Below, in pieces: positions 31,986 through 41,543 of a DNA stretch of 49,644 nt. A model generated the notes under the pieces. It was given only the letters and a program-made list of their open reading frames with translations, did no database searches and was not told the origin of the DNA. Position numbers and translations under genes: made by a program. Origin of the DNA: Bacteroidales bacterium (lineage in GTDB: Bacteria > Bacteroidota > Bacteroidia > Bacteroidales > P3); contig JAGCUZ010000015.1 of NCBI GenBank assembly GCA_017962615.1, positions 1 through 49,644 on the forward strand, read 5' to 3'. Every line of letters starts with the position of its first letter. The stretch's first letter is position 1.

Positions 31986-33452
31986 ATGAAACACGGGTTT
32001 GACAATGAAAAGTATCTGAGAATCCAGTCGGAACACATCAAGGAGCGGATTTCTCAGTTTGGTGACAAATTGTATCTGGAGTTTGGCGGCAAGCTCTTCG
32101 ATGATTATCATGCCAGCCGCGTCCTGCCGGGCTTCGAGCCCGACAGCAAACTGAAGATGCTTATGCAGCTGAGGGACGATGCCGAGATAGTCATCGTCAT
32201 CAGCGCCGTAGACATCGAGAAGAACAAAGTGCGTGCCGACCTCGGCATCACCTACGACGTCGACGTGCTGCGCCTGCGAGAGGAGTTTATGAAGAGGGGG
32301 CTACAGGTGAACTCGGTTGTCATAACCCACTTCAACGGACAGGCGAGCGCCGTGGCCTACCGCGAGCGCCTTGAGCGCATGGGCATCAATGTGTATTATC
32401 TTTATCTTATAGAGGGTTATCCCACCAATGTTGAACTGATATGCTCGGACGAGGGCTTCGGCAAGAACGAGTATGTGAAGACGACCAAGCCCCTTGTGGT
32501 GGTGACTGCTCCTGGCCCCGGCAGCGGCAAGATGGCGGCATGCCTGAGCCAGCTGTATCAGGAGAACAAGCGCGGCGTGAAGGCGGGTTATGCCAAGTTT
32601 GAAACCTTCCCGATATGGAGTCTGCCACTGAAACACCCCGTAAACGTGGCTTACGAGGCTGCCACGGCGGACCTCAACGACGTGAACATGATTGACCCGT
32701 TCCACCTGGAGGCCTACGGCAAGACGACGGTTAACTATAACCGCGATATAGAGATATTCCCCGTCCTCAACGCCATCTTTGAAGGCATCTACGGCGAGAA
32801 CCCCTACAAGTCGCCTACCGACATGGGTGTGAACATGGCGGGCTTCTGCATCTGCGACGACGACGTGTGCTGCAAGGCATCGCTGGACGAGATAATACGC
32901 CGCTACTACAACACGCTGTGCAGCTATGCGCAGGGTAAGGCGAGCGAGAAGGAGGTTAACAAGATAGCCCTGCTGATGAAACAGGCGAAGATAAGCACTG
33001 CGCACCGCCGTACGACGGTGGCGGCACATGAGCGTCAGGAGCAGGAGGGTGGAGCCCACTCAGCGGCCATAGAGCTGGAGGACAACACCATCATCACAGC
33101 CCACACCAGCGACCTGCTGGGACCGAGCGCCGCGCTGCTGCTCAACGCGCTGAAACACCTTGCAGGCATCGACCACAGCATACGCCTCATACCGCAGGAG
33201 ATGATAGAACCCATACAGCGCACGAAGGTGAACATGTTGCATGGCAGCAACCCGAGGCTGCACACCGACGAGGTGCTGGTGGCGCTGTCGCTGCTGTCGC
33301 TTAGCGACGAGAACTGCCGCCGTGCTCTCGACTGCCTGCCGCTGCTCGACGGCTGCCAGGTGCATGCCACAGTGATGCTCAGCGAGGTGGATCGCAAGAT
33401 ATTCAAGAAACTCGGCATAGGCCTCACCACCGACCCCGTGCGCAAAGGATGA
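31986..33452 (+). CDS. DUF1846 family protein
   Basis: 488 residues, the standard length. Conserved family segments: MKHGFDNEKYLRIQSEHI, YLEFGGKLFDDYHASRVLPGF, VVVTAPGPGSGKMAACLSQL (P-loop-like) and IPVNVAYEAATADLNDVNMIDP-type region (here HPVNVAYEAATADLND). The family is widespread in Bacteroidota and Firmicutes, with a presumed but unproven nucleotide-related activity. Followed by a mosaic repeat. Confidence 0.93.
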   Translation: MKHGFDNEKYLRIQSEHIKERISQFGDKLYLEFGGKLFDDYHASRVLPGFEPDSKLKMLMQLRDDAEIVIVISAVDIEKNKVRADLGITYDVDVLRLREEFMKRGLQVNSVVITHFNGQASAVAYRERLERMGINVYYLYLIEGYPTNVELICSDEGFGKNEYVKTTKPLVVVTAPGPGSGKMAACLSQLYQENKRGVKAGYAKFETFPIWSLPLKHPVNVAYEAATADLNDVNMIDPFHLEAYGKTTVNYNRDIEIFPVLNAIFEGIYGENPYKSPTDMGVNMAGFCICDDDVCCKASLDEIIRRYYNTLCSYAQGKASEKEVNKIALLMKQAKISTAHRRTTVAAHERQEQEGGAHSAAIELEDNTIITAHTSDLLGPSAALLLNALKHLAGIDHSIRLIPQEMIEPIQRTKVNMLHGSNPRLHTDEVLVALSLLSLSDENCRRALDCLPLLDGCQVHATVMLSEVDRKIFKKLGIGLTTDPVRKG

Positions 33453-33457
33453 AGCGA

Positions 33458-33575
33458 TTTTTAGTTATTAGTTATAAGTTCTAAGTTGTTCGCTTTCCAT
33501 GTCTTTTATTCAGCGGTGCTCACAGCCTTCGGCATTAAGTGGCTGACGCATTTTAATTGTTAATTTTTAATTTAT
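33458..33575 (+). repeat. Composite mosaic repeat copy, interrupted
   Basis: Heptamers TTTTTAG, TTATTAG, TTATAAG, TTCTAAG (33458-33485), about 50 bp of unrelated sequence, then ATTAAG, core TGGCTGACGCA (33540-33550) and AT heptamers (33551-33571). It ends 3 bp before the GTG start of the peptidase gene. Confidence 0.85.
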
Positions 33576-33578
33576 AAC

Positions 33579-35282
33579 GTGAAGAGACTTTTGTTTATCG
33601 TGGCTGTGGTTGCCACGGCTTTATGTGCCGGCAAGGTGTCGGCATGCACCAACTTCCTGTTGACCAAAGGGGCTTCGGCCGACGGCTCGACAATGATTAC
33701 ATACGCCGCCGACTCGCATACGCGCTATGGCCAGCTGCGTTACCACCACGGCGGAGCCCATAAAGCGGGTGAGACCGTAAAGCTGTACAACTACGGCAAC
33801 ATGAAGTTCCAGATAGAGATACCGCAGGTGGTCAACACCTACTCGGTGGTGGGCTTCATCAACGAGCGGCAGTTTGCCATGGGCGAGACAACATGGGGTG
33901 GCATCTCGCCGCTCGACAAGGGCAACGCCGAGGGCATCGACTACGGCAACCTTATCTATGTGACGCTGCAGCGTGCCAAGAACTGTCGCGAGGCTATAAA
34001 GATAATGGCCGAGTTGGTGGAGACCTACGGCTACGCCGACGGCGGGGAGTCGTTCTCGTTGTGCGACCCCAACGAGGTGTGGATCTTCGAGATAACCAGC
34101 AAGGGCGATGAGAAAGGTGCTGTATGGGTGGCCCGCAGGGTGCCCGACGGCTACGTGTGCGGACATGCCAACCAGGCAAGGATAACAACGTTCCCGCAGG
34201 AGCAGAAACGGTCGCACAAGAGCATCAGCAGCAAGAACCTCAAATATATATACGAGCCCGAGGTGGAATGCGTGTATGCCTACGATGTAATCGACTTCGC
34301 CAAGAAGCACGGCTATGCGGCCTATGCAGCGCAGCCGAAGAACAACGATGCCGACTTCAGCTTTGCCGACACCTACAACCCTCTGACCTTCTCGGGACTC
34401 AGGGCTTGCGAGGCACGTGTGTACGCCATGTTCAACAGGGTTAACGGCGACATGAAGCAATATGAGGCCTTTGCCATGGGCGACAAGAAGGCGCCGCGCC
34501 TGCCTTTGTGGATCAAGCCCGACAGGAAGCTGGCTGTGCACGACGTCATGGAACTTATGCGCGACCATTTCGAGGGGACACCCATGGACATGAACGGCGA
34601 CGTTGGTGCCGGTCCGTTCCACTGCCCCTACCGTTGGCGCCCCATGGGTTTCGAGGTGGACGGGAAGAAATATGTGCACGAGCGTGCCATATCGACGCAG
34701 CAGACAGGCTTCAGCTTCGTGGCGCAATGCCGCGGCTGGCTTCCCGACAAGCTTGGCGGCATCATCTGGTTCGGCGTGGACGATACCTATTCGACGGTCT
34801 ACTGCCCCATGTTCTGCGGCATCACGCAGGTACCGGTGTGCTTCGAAGAGGGCAACGGCTCCATGTCGGAATACTCAGAGACGGCGGCTTTCTGGCTCTT
34901 TAACCGTGTGAGCAACTTCTGCTATCTGCGCTATGACAGCATGATAGTTGACGTGCGCATGGTGCAGGCCGAGCTGGAACGTGAGTTTATGGCTGCTGTG
35001 GATGCGGCCACCACTCATTGCGAACGCTATGACGACACACGCCTTACGGCTGCCCTCAACAAGGTCAGCAACCAATGTGCAGATGCGATGATGCGCGACT
35101 GGACAGCCCTCGACCGTATGCTGCTAATGAAATACATAGACGGCAATATAAAGCATGTGGAGCAGGGCCGCATAAAGACCACTCCCACGGGTGTGGTGGC
35201 TTTCCCCCGGCAGCCGAAATATCCCGACTGGTTTTACCGTGCCATCGTGGACGACCACGGGTCTGTGATTATGGAAAAGTAA
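33579..35282 (+). CDS. C69 family peptidase (dipeptidase, PepD-like)
   Basis: 567 residues. GTG start; signal peptide KRLLFIVAVVATALCAGKVSA, after which Cys23 (ACTNFLLTKGASADGS) becomes the catalytic N-terminal nucleophile of the Ntn-hydrolase fold. Further family motifs: FAMGETTWGG, VEPNEV-type SLCDPNEVWIFEI, and QFVAQCRGWLP-type FSFVAQCRGWLP. Peptidases of this family release dipeptides in the periplasm or outside the cell. The GTG abuts a mosaic repeat; no ATG is in frame upstream. Confidence 0.88.
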   Translation: MKRLLFIVAVVATALCAGKVSACTNFLLTKGASADGSTMITYAADSHTRYGQLRYHHGGAHKAGETVKLYNYGNMKFQIEIPQVVNTYSVVGFINERQFAMGETTWGGISPLDKGNAEGIDYGNLIYVTLQRAKNCREAIKIMAELVETYGYADGGESFSLCDPNEVWIFEITSKGDEKGAVWVARRVPDGYVCGHANQARITTFPQEQKRSHKSISSKNLKYIYEPEVECVYAYDVIDFAKKHGYAAYAAQPKNNDADFSFADTYNPLTFSGLRACEARVYAMFNRVNGDMKQYEAFAMGDKKAPRLPLWIKPDRKLAVHDVMELMRDHFEGTPMDMNGDVGAGPFHCPYRWRPMGFEVDGKKYVHERAISTQQTGFSFVAQCRGWLPDKLGGIIWFGVDDTYSTVYCPMFCGITQVPVCFEEGNGSMSEYSETAAFWLFNRVSNFCYLRYDSMIVDVRMVQAELEREFMAAVDAATTHCERYDDTRLTAALNKVSNQCADAMMRDWTALDRMLLMKYIDGNIKHVEQGRIKTTPTGVVAFPRQPKYPDWFYRAIVDDHGSVIMEK

Positions 35283-35296
35283 GGAGCCTGCGGACG

Positions 35297-35350
35297 AAAA
35301 ATTAAAATTGCGTCAGCTACTTATAACTTATAACTTAAAACTAATAACTT
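35297..35350 (-). repeat. Composite mosaic repeat copy
   Basis: AT heptamers, a core variant GCGTCAGCTA (35310-35319), then heptamers CTTATAA, CTTATAA, CTTAAAA, CTAATAA. Between the convergent C69 peptidase and trpS genes. Confidence 0.85.
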
Positions 35351-35355
35351 AAGCC

Positions 35356-36354
35356 TCAGTTGCGGTAGCCTATGATATGGCGTACCTCGGTGATGGTCTT
35401 CCGTGCACTCTCGCGGGCTTTCTCCTTACCACGGTCCATAACGCGGACAAGGTATTGCTCGTCTTTCGACAGTTCTTCGATGCGCTCGCGGAAGGGCTGG
35501 GTGAAGTTCACCATGTCCTCGGCCAACTGTTTCTTTAGGTCGCCGTAGCGTATCTGGCAGCGGTTGTAGAGGTCGTCGTAATAGGCCACGGCATCGGCTG
35601 ATGAGACTATCTTCAGCAGGGTGAAGAGGTTCTCTATCTCGACAGGCTTGGTCTGGTTCATCTCGGTGGGGCCGCTGTCGGTCTTGGCACGCATTATCTT
35701 CTTGCGGATAACGGCGGGTTCGTCGGTGAAGAAGATGGCGTTCTGCTCGCCCTCTGACTTGCCCATCTTGCCACTGCCGTCGAGCCCCGGCACCTTGACT
35801 AGTTCGCTGCCGAAGTTGTAGGCCTGGGGCAGAGGGAACACGTCGCATTTGTACATATTGTTGAAGCGCTGCGCAAAGGTGCGAGTCATCTCGAGGTGCT
35901 GTTCCTGGTCTTTGCCCACAGGCACCTTGGAGGCCTTGTGTATCAGTATGTCGGCGGCCATCAGGGTGGGGTAGGTGAGGAGGCCGGCGTTGACGTTGTT
36001 GGGCTGCTGACGCACCTTGTCCTTGAAGGAGGTGACGCGCTCCAGCTCGCCGAGGTAGGCGTTCATGTTGAAAAAGAGATACAGTTCGATGGTCTCGGGC
36101 AGGTCGCTCTGGAGGTATATGGTGCAGCGCTCGGGGTCAAGGCCTGCGGCCAGATACTGAATGAGAATCTGGCGGGCGTTGCGGTAAAGGTTGTCGGGAG
36201 TGGGGTGGGTGGTGAGCGAATGGTAGTCGGCTATGAAGAAGTAACAGTCGCATTCGTCTTGCATCTTCACGAAGTTCCTCAATGCGCCGAAATAATTGCC
36301 TAAATGCAGGTTTCCTGTGGGTCTGATGCCACTGCATACAATCTCTTTGTTCAT
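35356..36354 (-). CDS. trpS: Tryptophanyl-tRNA synthetase
   Basis: 332 residues. Class I motifs: GNLHLGNY (HIGH) near residue 15 and GKMGKSEG (KMSKS) at about 200. Also DQEQHLEMTR and TYPTLMAADI, as in bacterial TrpRS. Charges tRNA-Trp in the cytoplasm. Complete, normal length. Confidence 0.96.
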   Translation of the reverse strand: MNKEIVCSGIRPTGNLHLGNYFGALRNFVKMQDECDCYFFIADYHSLTTHPTPDNLYRNARQILIQYLAAGLDPERCTIYLQSDLPETIELYLFFNMNAYLGELERVTSFKDKVRQQPNNVNAGLLTYPTLMAADILIHKASKVPVGKDQEQHLEMTRTFAQRFNNMYKCDVFPLPQAYNFGSELVKVPGLDGSGKMGKSEGEQNAIFFTDEPAVIRKKIMRAKTDSGPTEMNQTKPVEIENLFTLLKIVSSADAVAYYDDLYNRCQIRYGDLKKQLAEDMVNFTQPFRERIEELSKDEQYLVRVMDRGKEKARESARKTITEVRHIIGYRN

Positions 36355-36472
36355 GTTTCTTTTATTTGTGTTGCCGTGGTAATTGGCAATATGTCATGTT
36401 GTTTGGTTGTGTTGTGGTGCCGATGTGCAGGCTGTCGATTTAAAAATAACGTAAAAAATGAAAACTTATTTG

Positions 36473-36480
36473 TATCTTTG
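36473..36480 (+). promoter_or_regulatory. -7 box before the nucleotidyltransferase gene
   Basis: TATCTTTG about 31 bp before the ATG at 36511. No clear TTTG at the expected -33 position. Confidence 0.5.
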
Positions 36481-36510
36481 CAAAAAAAATAAAGCAAACG
36501 TTACTTTTTT

Positions 36511-37569
36511 ATGGAAAAATACTGTGTTATAATGGCTGGCGGCATAGGGAGCCGTTTCTGGCCTCTCAGCAAGGACGACAACCCCAAGCAGTTTATCGAC
36601 GTGCTGGGTACAGGCAAGAGCTTTATACGCGCCACCTTCGAGCGTTTCCTGCCGTTGGTGCCGGCGAGCAACTTCGTAGTTGTCACCAATGCTGCATACA
36701 AGCAGCTTGTGATGGAACACCTGCCCGAGCTCTCGCCAGAGCAGGTGCTTTGCGAACCCATGCGCCGCAACACCGCCCCGTGCATAGCCTACGCCTCCTA
36801 CCATATTCTCGCCAAATGCAAAGACGCCGACATCGTGGTGACACCTGCCGACCACCTCGTGACCAACGAGACCGAGTTTCACCGTATCATCTCTACCGGC
36901 TTCGACTTCATAGATAAGCCCGGGCAGCGCGATGCACTGCTCACCATAGGCATCACCCCGTCGCGCCCAGAGACCGGCTACGGCTATATAGAGGTGGCCA
37001 AAGAGGGATGCGGTCGGGAGGCGGTAGTCCCTGTGGCAAGTTTTAAAGAGAAGCCCGATTTGGAGAGGGCTAAGCAGTTCCTTGCCGAGGGCAACTACTA
37101 CTGGAACTCGGGTATATTTATCTGGTCGCTGCAAGGCATCATGAATGCCTTCGACAAATACCTGCCGCATGTGAAGGCTGTCTTCGAAGAGGAGAAGCAA
37201 TGCTTCGGTACGCCCGACGAGCAGGCCCGCATTAACAGCATATTCCCTGGTTGCGAGAACATATCGGTCGACTACGGCATCATGGAGCGTTCCGACTGCC
37301 GCTACACCATCCCTGCCGACTTCGGATGGAGCGACATAGGTACGTGGGGCTCGCTCTACACCCATGTGTCGCTCGACGCGCATGGCAACGCCGCCAATGG
37401 GCACGTGACGCTTCCCGACACGTGTAACAGTGTGGTGAACATAGAGCCCGGCACAGAGGCTGTGGTGCAGGGTCTCGACGGCTATATCGTGGCCTATCGC
37501 GACCACTCCCTACTGGTGTGCCGTATGCAGGACGAGCAGCAGATCAAGGTGTGGACACAGTCCTTGTAA
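36511..37569 (+). CDS. Mannose-1-phosphate guanylyltransferase (GDP-mannose pyrophosphorylase)
   Basis: 352 residues. N-terminal motif MAGGIGSRFWPLSKDDNPKQ with the FWP and PKQF signature of the ManC/RfbM group, then VTPADHLV, RPETGYGYIEV, NSGIFIW and DYGIMERS, DFGWSDIGTW. Makes GDP-mannose for polysaccharide or glycoprotein synthesis. No C-terminal isomerase domain, so monofunctional. Single gene with own promoter and terminator. Confidence 0.92.
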   Translation: MEKYCVIMAGGIGSRFWPLSKDDNPKQFIDVLGTGKSFIRATFERFLPLVPASNFVVVTNAAYKQLVMEHLPELSPEQVLCEPMRRNTAPCIAYASYHILAKCKDADIVVTPADHLVTNETEFHRIISTGFDFIDKPGQRDALLTIGITPSRPETGYGYIEVAKEGCGREAVVPVASFKEKPDLERAKQFLAEGNYYWNSGIFIWSLQGIMNAFDKYLPHVKAVFEEEKQCFGTPDEQARINSIFPGCENISVDYGIMERSDCRYTIPADFGWSDIGTWGSLYTHVSLDAHGNAANGHVTLPDTCNSVVNIEPGTEAVVQGLDGYIVAYRDHSLLVCRMQDEQQIKVWTQSL

Positions 37570-37585
37570 CAGTCCGTACAACAAG

Positions 37586-37628
37586 CAATCAGAGGGTATC
37601 GTCGCATCTGCGCAATACCCTCTGATTG
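37586..37628. terminator. Bidirectional terminator-like hairpin
   Basis: 14-bp perfect inverted repeat (37586-37599 with 37615-37628) with a 15-base loop, between convergent genes. T-runs on both sides are weak. Confidence 0.65.
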
Positions 37629-37647
37629 TGTCTTACAAACCATCCTG

Positions 37648-37854
37648 TTAGTTCAGGCAGAGGCGTATCCTGTGACCTTTCACCGTCATGCACTGTGTGC
37701 AGCGGGCATAGTTAAGGATGTTGCTCACCACCCGGGGTGATGGCCGCAGGATAGTGTCGTTGTATCCTGCACGTGTGCCTGCAGATTTCGAAGATGTATT
37801 TGTGCTATGGTACTCCGACGGGGAGTAAAAATCGTAATGCTGCATCATTGGCAC
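37648..37854 (-). CDS. Small Bacteroidales protein of unknown function
   Basis: 68 residues. The C-terminal half RPSPRVVSNILNYARC...RIRLCLN has the pattern P-S-x(3)-V-x(2)-IL-x-YAR...L-x-LN that I associate with short proteins encoded in many Bacteroidales genomes. The N-terminal half is low in recognisable features. Stands alone between a nucleotidyltransferase and an S46 peptidase; a hairpin follows its stop. Function unknown. Confidence 0.55.
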   Translation of the reverse strand: MPMMQHYDFYSPSEYHSTNTSSKSAGTRAGYNDTILRPSPRVVSNILNYARCTQCMTVKGHRIRLCLN

Positions 37855-37997
37855 GTTTGTTGGTTAGACTTCTTGTTGATTCAATTTACCCAAATAACAC
37901 GTGTCGCATGAAAATATTGTGTATTGCGTGTTTTTTAACATTTTTGTAACACTCGTTCAAGATTAATATTGCTGTAAACACCATATTACCAATAAAT

Positions 37998-38036
37998 AAA
38001 AAGACTCATGCTTTTTTAGTTGCATGAGTCTTTTTT
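37998..38036. terminator. Bidirectional terminator
   Basis: AAAAAGACTCATGC / GCATGAGTCTTTTT, 14 bp with a 10-base loop and T-runs on both strands. Lies 31 bp after the S46 peptidase stop. Confidence 0.85.
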
Positions 38037-38066
38037 GTGGATAACTTCTTTATATTACCTCTCGTG

Positions 38067-40241
38067 CTATTTGATAATCATCATTTCGTCGATGAGGTTC
38101 TGCGCATGAGCAAACTTGTCGATGACAAAGAGCATGTAGCGGCTGTCGAGGCAGATGCAGCGCTGCAGGTTGTTCTCGAAGTTGATGTCGCCCGACATGG
38201 CCTCTCCGTTACCGTCGAAAGCAAGGCCGATGAGGTAGCCCTCGGCACTTATCACCGGCGAACCGCTGTTGCCTCCGGTAATGTCGTTGGTGGTGAGGAA
38301 GCATGTGGGCAGCTCGCCTTTGGAGTTGGCATACTGGCCGAAGTCTTTGGCTTTATACAGTTTCTTGAGCTGCTCGGGTACGTTGAACTCGTCGTTGCGC
38401 GGGTCTTCCTTCTCCATCACGCCCTTCAGCGTGGTGTAGTAGGAGTAGCTGACGGCGTCGCGCGGGTCGTAGGGTTTCACGTTGCCATAGGTGAAGCGTA
38501 TGGTGGAGTTGGCGTTGGGCGACATAAGCTTCTTGCCTTGGTTGATTTGCATCAGTCCGTCGACAAAGTCGCGCTGGCCACGCTGCAGCCTGTCGTTCTG
38601 CTCATCGGGTATTGACTCATAGATGGCACGGTAAGCTTCGTAGGCACCTTTGCCGGCCTGATACAGCGGGTCGTTCTCGAGGGTCTTGGTCTTGGGCGCC
38701 TGCATGAAGGCCTCGAACGAAGTTTGCGTTGCGAACAACGAGCGCGAGAACACGTAGTCGGTGTATTTCTTGAGGTCGCCTTTATACTTGGTGTGGGCAT
38801 CCTCAAGGAACTTGGGGCAGTAGCGTGTCTCCATGTGGCTGTACACATAGTTGCACATCGAGAAGAACAGCTCCTTTTCAGTCTCCATGTCGTAGTCTTT
38901 GTAGAACTCAAGCCCTTTCTTGCGGGTCTTTTCGATGGCCGCCAGCTTGTCGTTCTCGTCAACGCCCTTTTCCAGATAGGGTATGAGGTTCACGCCGAGC
39001 TTGAACGAGTTGAACGGCAGTTCGGTGCCGCTCAGCAGACCTTCGGCTATATAGGTCATGGCCTTCTGCTGTTCGGTGCGGCTCTCGTAGGCTTCTTTTA
39101 TCATGTCGAGGGCGCGGCTGTACTTGGGGTCTTTGTCCTTGGCCCATGCCAAGTATTGAGCCTCTATGTCTTTCTTCACATCCATGATGTTGAGGTTCTT
39201 CAGAGCCTTGTTCTGCTCGTTGGCATATTTCCAGTAGTTGGAGCAGCTTGCATACTTGGAGGCATATTTGATTCTCACAGCACGCGATGCAGCCATCTGT
39301 TTCTTGAGCACACGTATTTTAACGCTGCGCACTCGGTAGGTCAGCGTGTTGGTTATGTCCATAGTCTCCTTCAGTCCGTATGAGGTGAGGAAACGGTCGG
39401 TGGTGCCGGGGAAACCCATCACCATGGCATAATCGTTGTTGTTCAACTCGCGGATGCTTACAGGGAGGAAATGTTTTGGTTTCAGCGGTATGTTCTCCTT
39501 GCTGTAAGGAGCGGGCGACCCGTCGGGAGCCGTGTAGATGCGGAACATCGAGAAGTCGCATGTATGACGGGGCCACGACCAGTTGTCGGTGTCGCCGCCA
39601 AACTTGCCCATCGACGATGGAGGGGCACCTACGAGGCGCACGTCTTTGTAGATGATATGCACAAACAGGAAGTACTGGTTGCCGTCGAACATGGGCTTCA
39701 CCTTGGCGGCATACCGCGTGCCTTTCACAGCCTCCTCGGCAATCTCTTTCGAGAGGCGTGCTATGGCTTTGTCGCGGTCGCCCTCCGACATGTCGTCCGA
39801 TATGCCTTTCTTAATCTTGTCGGTCACATCCTCCATGCGCACCAGTATAGAGGCCGTCAGGCCGGGGTTTGGCAGCTCCTGGTCCATGGAATAAGCCCAG
39901 AAACCGTCGCGCAGGTAGTCGTGCTCCACGGTGGAGTGCTCCTGTAGCTTACCGTAGCCGCAGTGGTGGTTGGTCGACATCAGGCCTTGGTTGGAGATAA
40001 TCTCGCCTGTGCAGAAATGCCAGAACGGGGAACCCTCATTGCCTAAGCCTACAATGGCGTCTTTCAGGCAGCTTTGATTGACGGAATAAACATCTTCCGG
40101 ATTAAGTTTGAATCCGGCTTTCTGCATGTCGGCATAGTTCTTGCCGATGAGCGACAGCAGCCACATGCCTTCGTCAGCGTATGCACGCCCGAAAGTGGCC
40201 GTCATAAGCAGCAGCGCGGCTGCTAAACATTTTATCTTCAT
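38067..40241 (-). CDS. S46 family dipeptidyl peptidase, DPP7-like
   Basis: 724 residues. Signal peptide MKIKCLAAALLLMTATFGRAYA. Chymotrypsin-like serine peptidase motifs: TNHHCGYG (catalytic His at about 92-93) and GGNSGSP (catalytic Ser at about 659). The residue 18 positions after the Ser, which sets P1 preference in the family, is Gly (FDGN), as in DPP7, so it should cleave after hydrophobic rather than acidic P1 residues. Periplasmic exopeptidase for peptide nutrition. A TATATTTG box at 40362-40355 gives a leader of about 107 nt. Confidence 0.92.
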   Translation of the reverse strand: MKIKCLAAALLLMTATFGRAYADEGMWLLSLIGKNYADMQKAGFKLNPEDVYSVNQSCLKDAIVGLGNEGSPFWHFCTGEIISNQGLMSTNHHCGYGKLQEHSTVEHDYLRDGFWAYSMDQELPNPGLTASILVRMEDVTDKIKKGISDDMSEGDRDKAIARLSKEIAEEAVKGTRYAAKVKPMFDGNQYFLFVHIIYKDVRLVGAPPSSMGKFGGDTDNWSWPRHTCDFSMFRIYTAPDGSPAPYSKENIPLKPKHFLPVSIRELNNNDYAMVMGFPGTTDRFLTSYGLKETMDITNTLTYRVRSVKIRVLKKQMAASRAVRIKYASKYASCSNYWKYANEQNKALKNLNIMDVKKDIEAQYLAWAKDKDPKYSRALDMIKEAYESRTEQQKAMTYIAEGLLSGTELPFNSFKLGVNLIPYLEKGVDENDKLAAIEKTRKKGLEFYKDYDMETEKELFFSMCNYVYSHMETRYCPKFLEDAHTKYKGDLKKYTDYVFSRSLFATQTSFEAFMQAPKTKTLENDPLYQAGKGAYEAYRAIYESIPDEQNDRLQRGQRDFVDGLMQINQGKKLMSPNANSTIRFTYGNVKPYDPRDAVSYSYYTTLKGVMEKEDPRNDEFNVPEQLKKLYKAKDFGQYANSKGELPTCFLTTNDITGGNSGSPVISAEGYLIGLAFDGNGEAMSGDINFENNLQRCICLDSRYMLFVIDKFAHAQNLIDEMMIIK

Positions 40242-40354
40242 ATACTGTTATTTGTTGTTATTTTTTTTATTGTATATATGTGCTCTGTGTAGTAGGTGGT
40301 AATTTCTTGGTTTATAGTGATATGAGCAAAATATGCATATTGTATAGTATTTTG

Positions 40355-40362
40355 CAAATATA
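40355..40362 (-). promoter_or_regulatory. -7 box of the S46 peptidase gene
   Basis: TATATTTG on the minus strand 114 bp before the ATG. No matching -33 element, so moderate support only. Confidence 0.45.
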
Positions 40363-40450
40363 CAAAAAAAGAATGGATATTGCGGGATATATATGCATTG
40401 CGGCAAAAATAAGGCTCCTGCGGGGCGGCTTCTGTCCTGCGGTAACGGAC

Positions 40451-40490
40451 AAAAAAAGAAAGGACTGTCGCAATTCTGACAGCCCTTCCT
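40451..40490 (-). terminator. Terminator of the rplM-rpsI-rpsB-tsf operon
   Basis: GGGCTGTC / GACAGTCC stem extended by A/G-T/C pairs (one G-T pair), eight-base loop, then seven T residues on the minus strand. Starts 24 bp after the tsf stop. Confidence 0.88.
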
Positions 40491-40513
40491 TTTGCTTTTT
40501 ATGTTACGCGGCT

Positions 40514-41503
40514 TTATGCACCGAGTTCGAGGCGCTTGAAACCTGTGCAACGGAGGTCTTTGTCGGCTTTGGCGATGAAGTCTTTCACCTTCACCTTCGA
40601 CTCCATGATATACTCCTGCTCCATGAGGGTGTTCTCTTGGAAGTATTTGTTGAGACGGCCGTTGGCAATCTGGTTGATCTGAGCCTCGTTGAGCTGGGCC
40701 GCCTTCTCGGCGGCCACCTGCTCCTTTATCTGACGGGCCTGGTTAACCTGCTCTTCGGTAATCCAGCCTTTGCCCATGTTGGAGGCCATGTGCTCCTCGC
40801 TGTCGACGTGGGCGGGGTTGATGCCGGCTTTCTTGAGGGCGGCGTCAACGGCTTTGCCAATGAGCTCTTCCTTTGTCTTCTCAACAGCCACGCGCAACTC
40901 TTTGTCTTTGGTCTCCTGAGGCACGCTGTCGGCATCGATGGCGATGGGACGCATGGCGACAACCTGCATGGCGATGTCGTGACCCACCTGGTCGAAATCG
41001 GCTTTGTTCAGGCCTACGATAGAAGCCATACGGTTGCCCGGGTGCACATAGGCGTACACCTTCTCGGCCTCGATGGTCTCAAAGTGGGCAAGCTCTATCT
41101 TTTCGCCTATCTTGGCAATCTGGTCGGTGATGGCGTCGGCAACCTTGGCACCGTTGAGGTCCATGTTCAGCACCTCGTCCTTGGTGGTGACATGCTGTGC
41201 CATGGCGGTATCGATGATGCTGGTGGTGAAGTCGACGAAGCCCGCGTTGGTAGCCACGAAGTCGGTCTCGCAGCTCACCATAATGATGGCTCCGTAGTTG
41301 CCCATGCTCTTGGCAAGGACGCAACCCTCGTTGGCGTCACGGTCGGCGCGTTTGGCGGCCATCTTCTGACCTTTCTGGCGGAGCAGTTCAATGGCTTTCT
41401 CGAAATCGCCGTCGCACTCCACGAGTGCCTTTTTGCAGTCCATCATGCCAACTCCTGTGAGCTGACGCAACTCGTTAACTTGTTTTGCTGTTATGTTTGC
41501 CAT
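40514..41503 (-). CDS. tsf: Translation elongation factor Ts
   Basis: 329 residues starting [29 protein letters not shown], the UBA-like N-terminal domain; next [10 protein letters not shown], the EF-Tu contact region. Exchanges nucleotide on EF-Tu. Last gene of the operon; 40 bp after rpsB. The frame is open further upstream into rpsB, but the family start is clear. Confidence 0.97.
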   Translation of the reverse strand: MANITAKQVNELRQLTGVGMMDCKKALVECDGDFEKAIELLRQKGQKMAAKRADRDANEGCVLAKSMGNYGAIIMVSCETDFVATNAGFVDFTTSIIDTAMAQHVTTKDEVLNMDLNGAKVADAITDQIAKIGEKIELAHFETIEAEKVYAYVHPGNRMASIVGLNKADFDQVGHDIAMQVVAMRPIAIDADSVPQETKDKELRVAVEKTKEELIGKAVDAALKKAGINPAHVDSEEHMASNMGKGWITEEQVNQARQIKEQVAAEKAAQLNEAQINQIANGRLNKYFQENTLMEQEYIMESKVKVKDFIAKADKDLRCTGFKRLELGA

Positions 41504-41543
41504 TGTATTACTAAATGATTCAGTTAATGTATGAAATGAATAA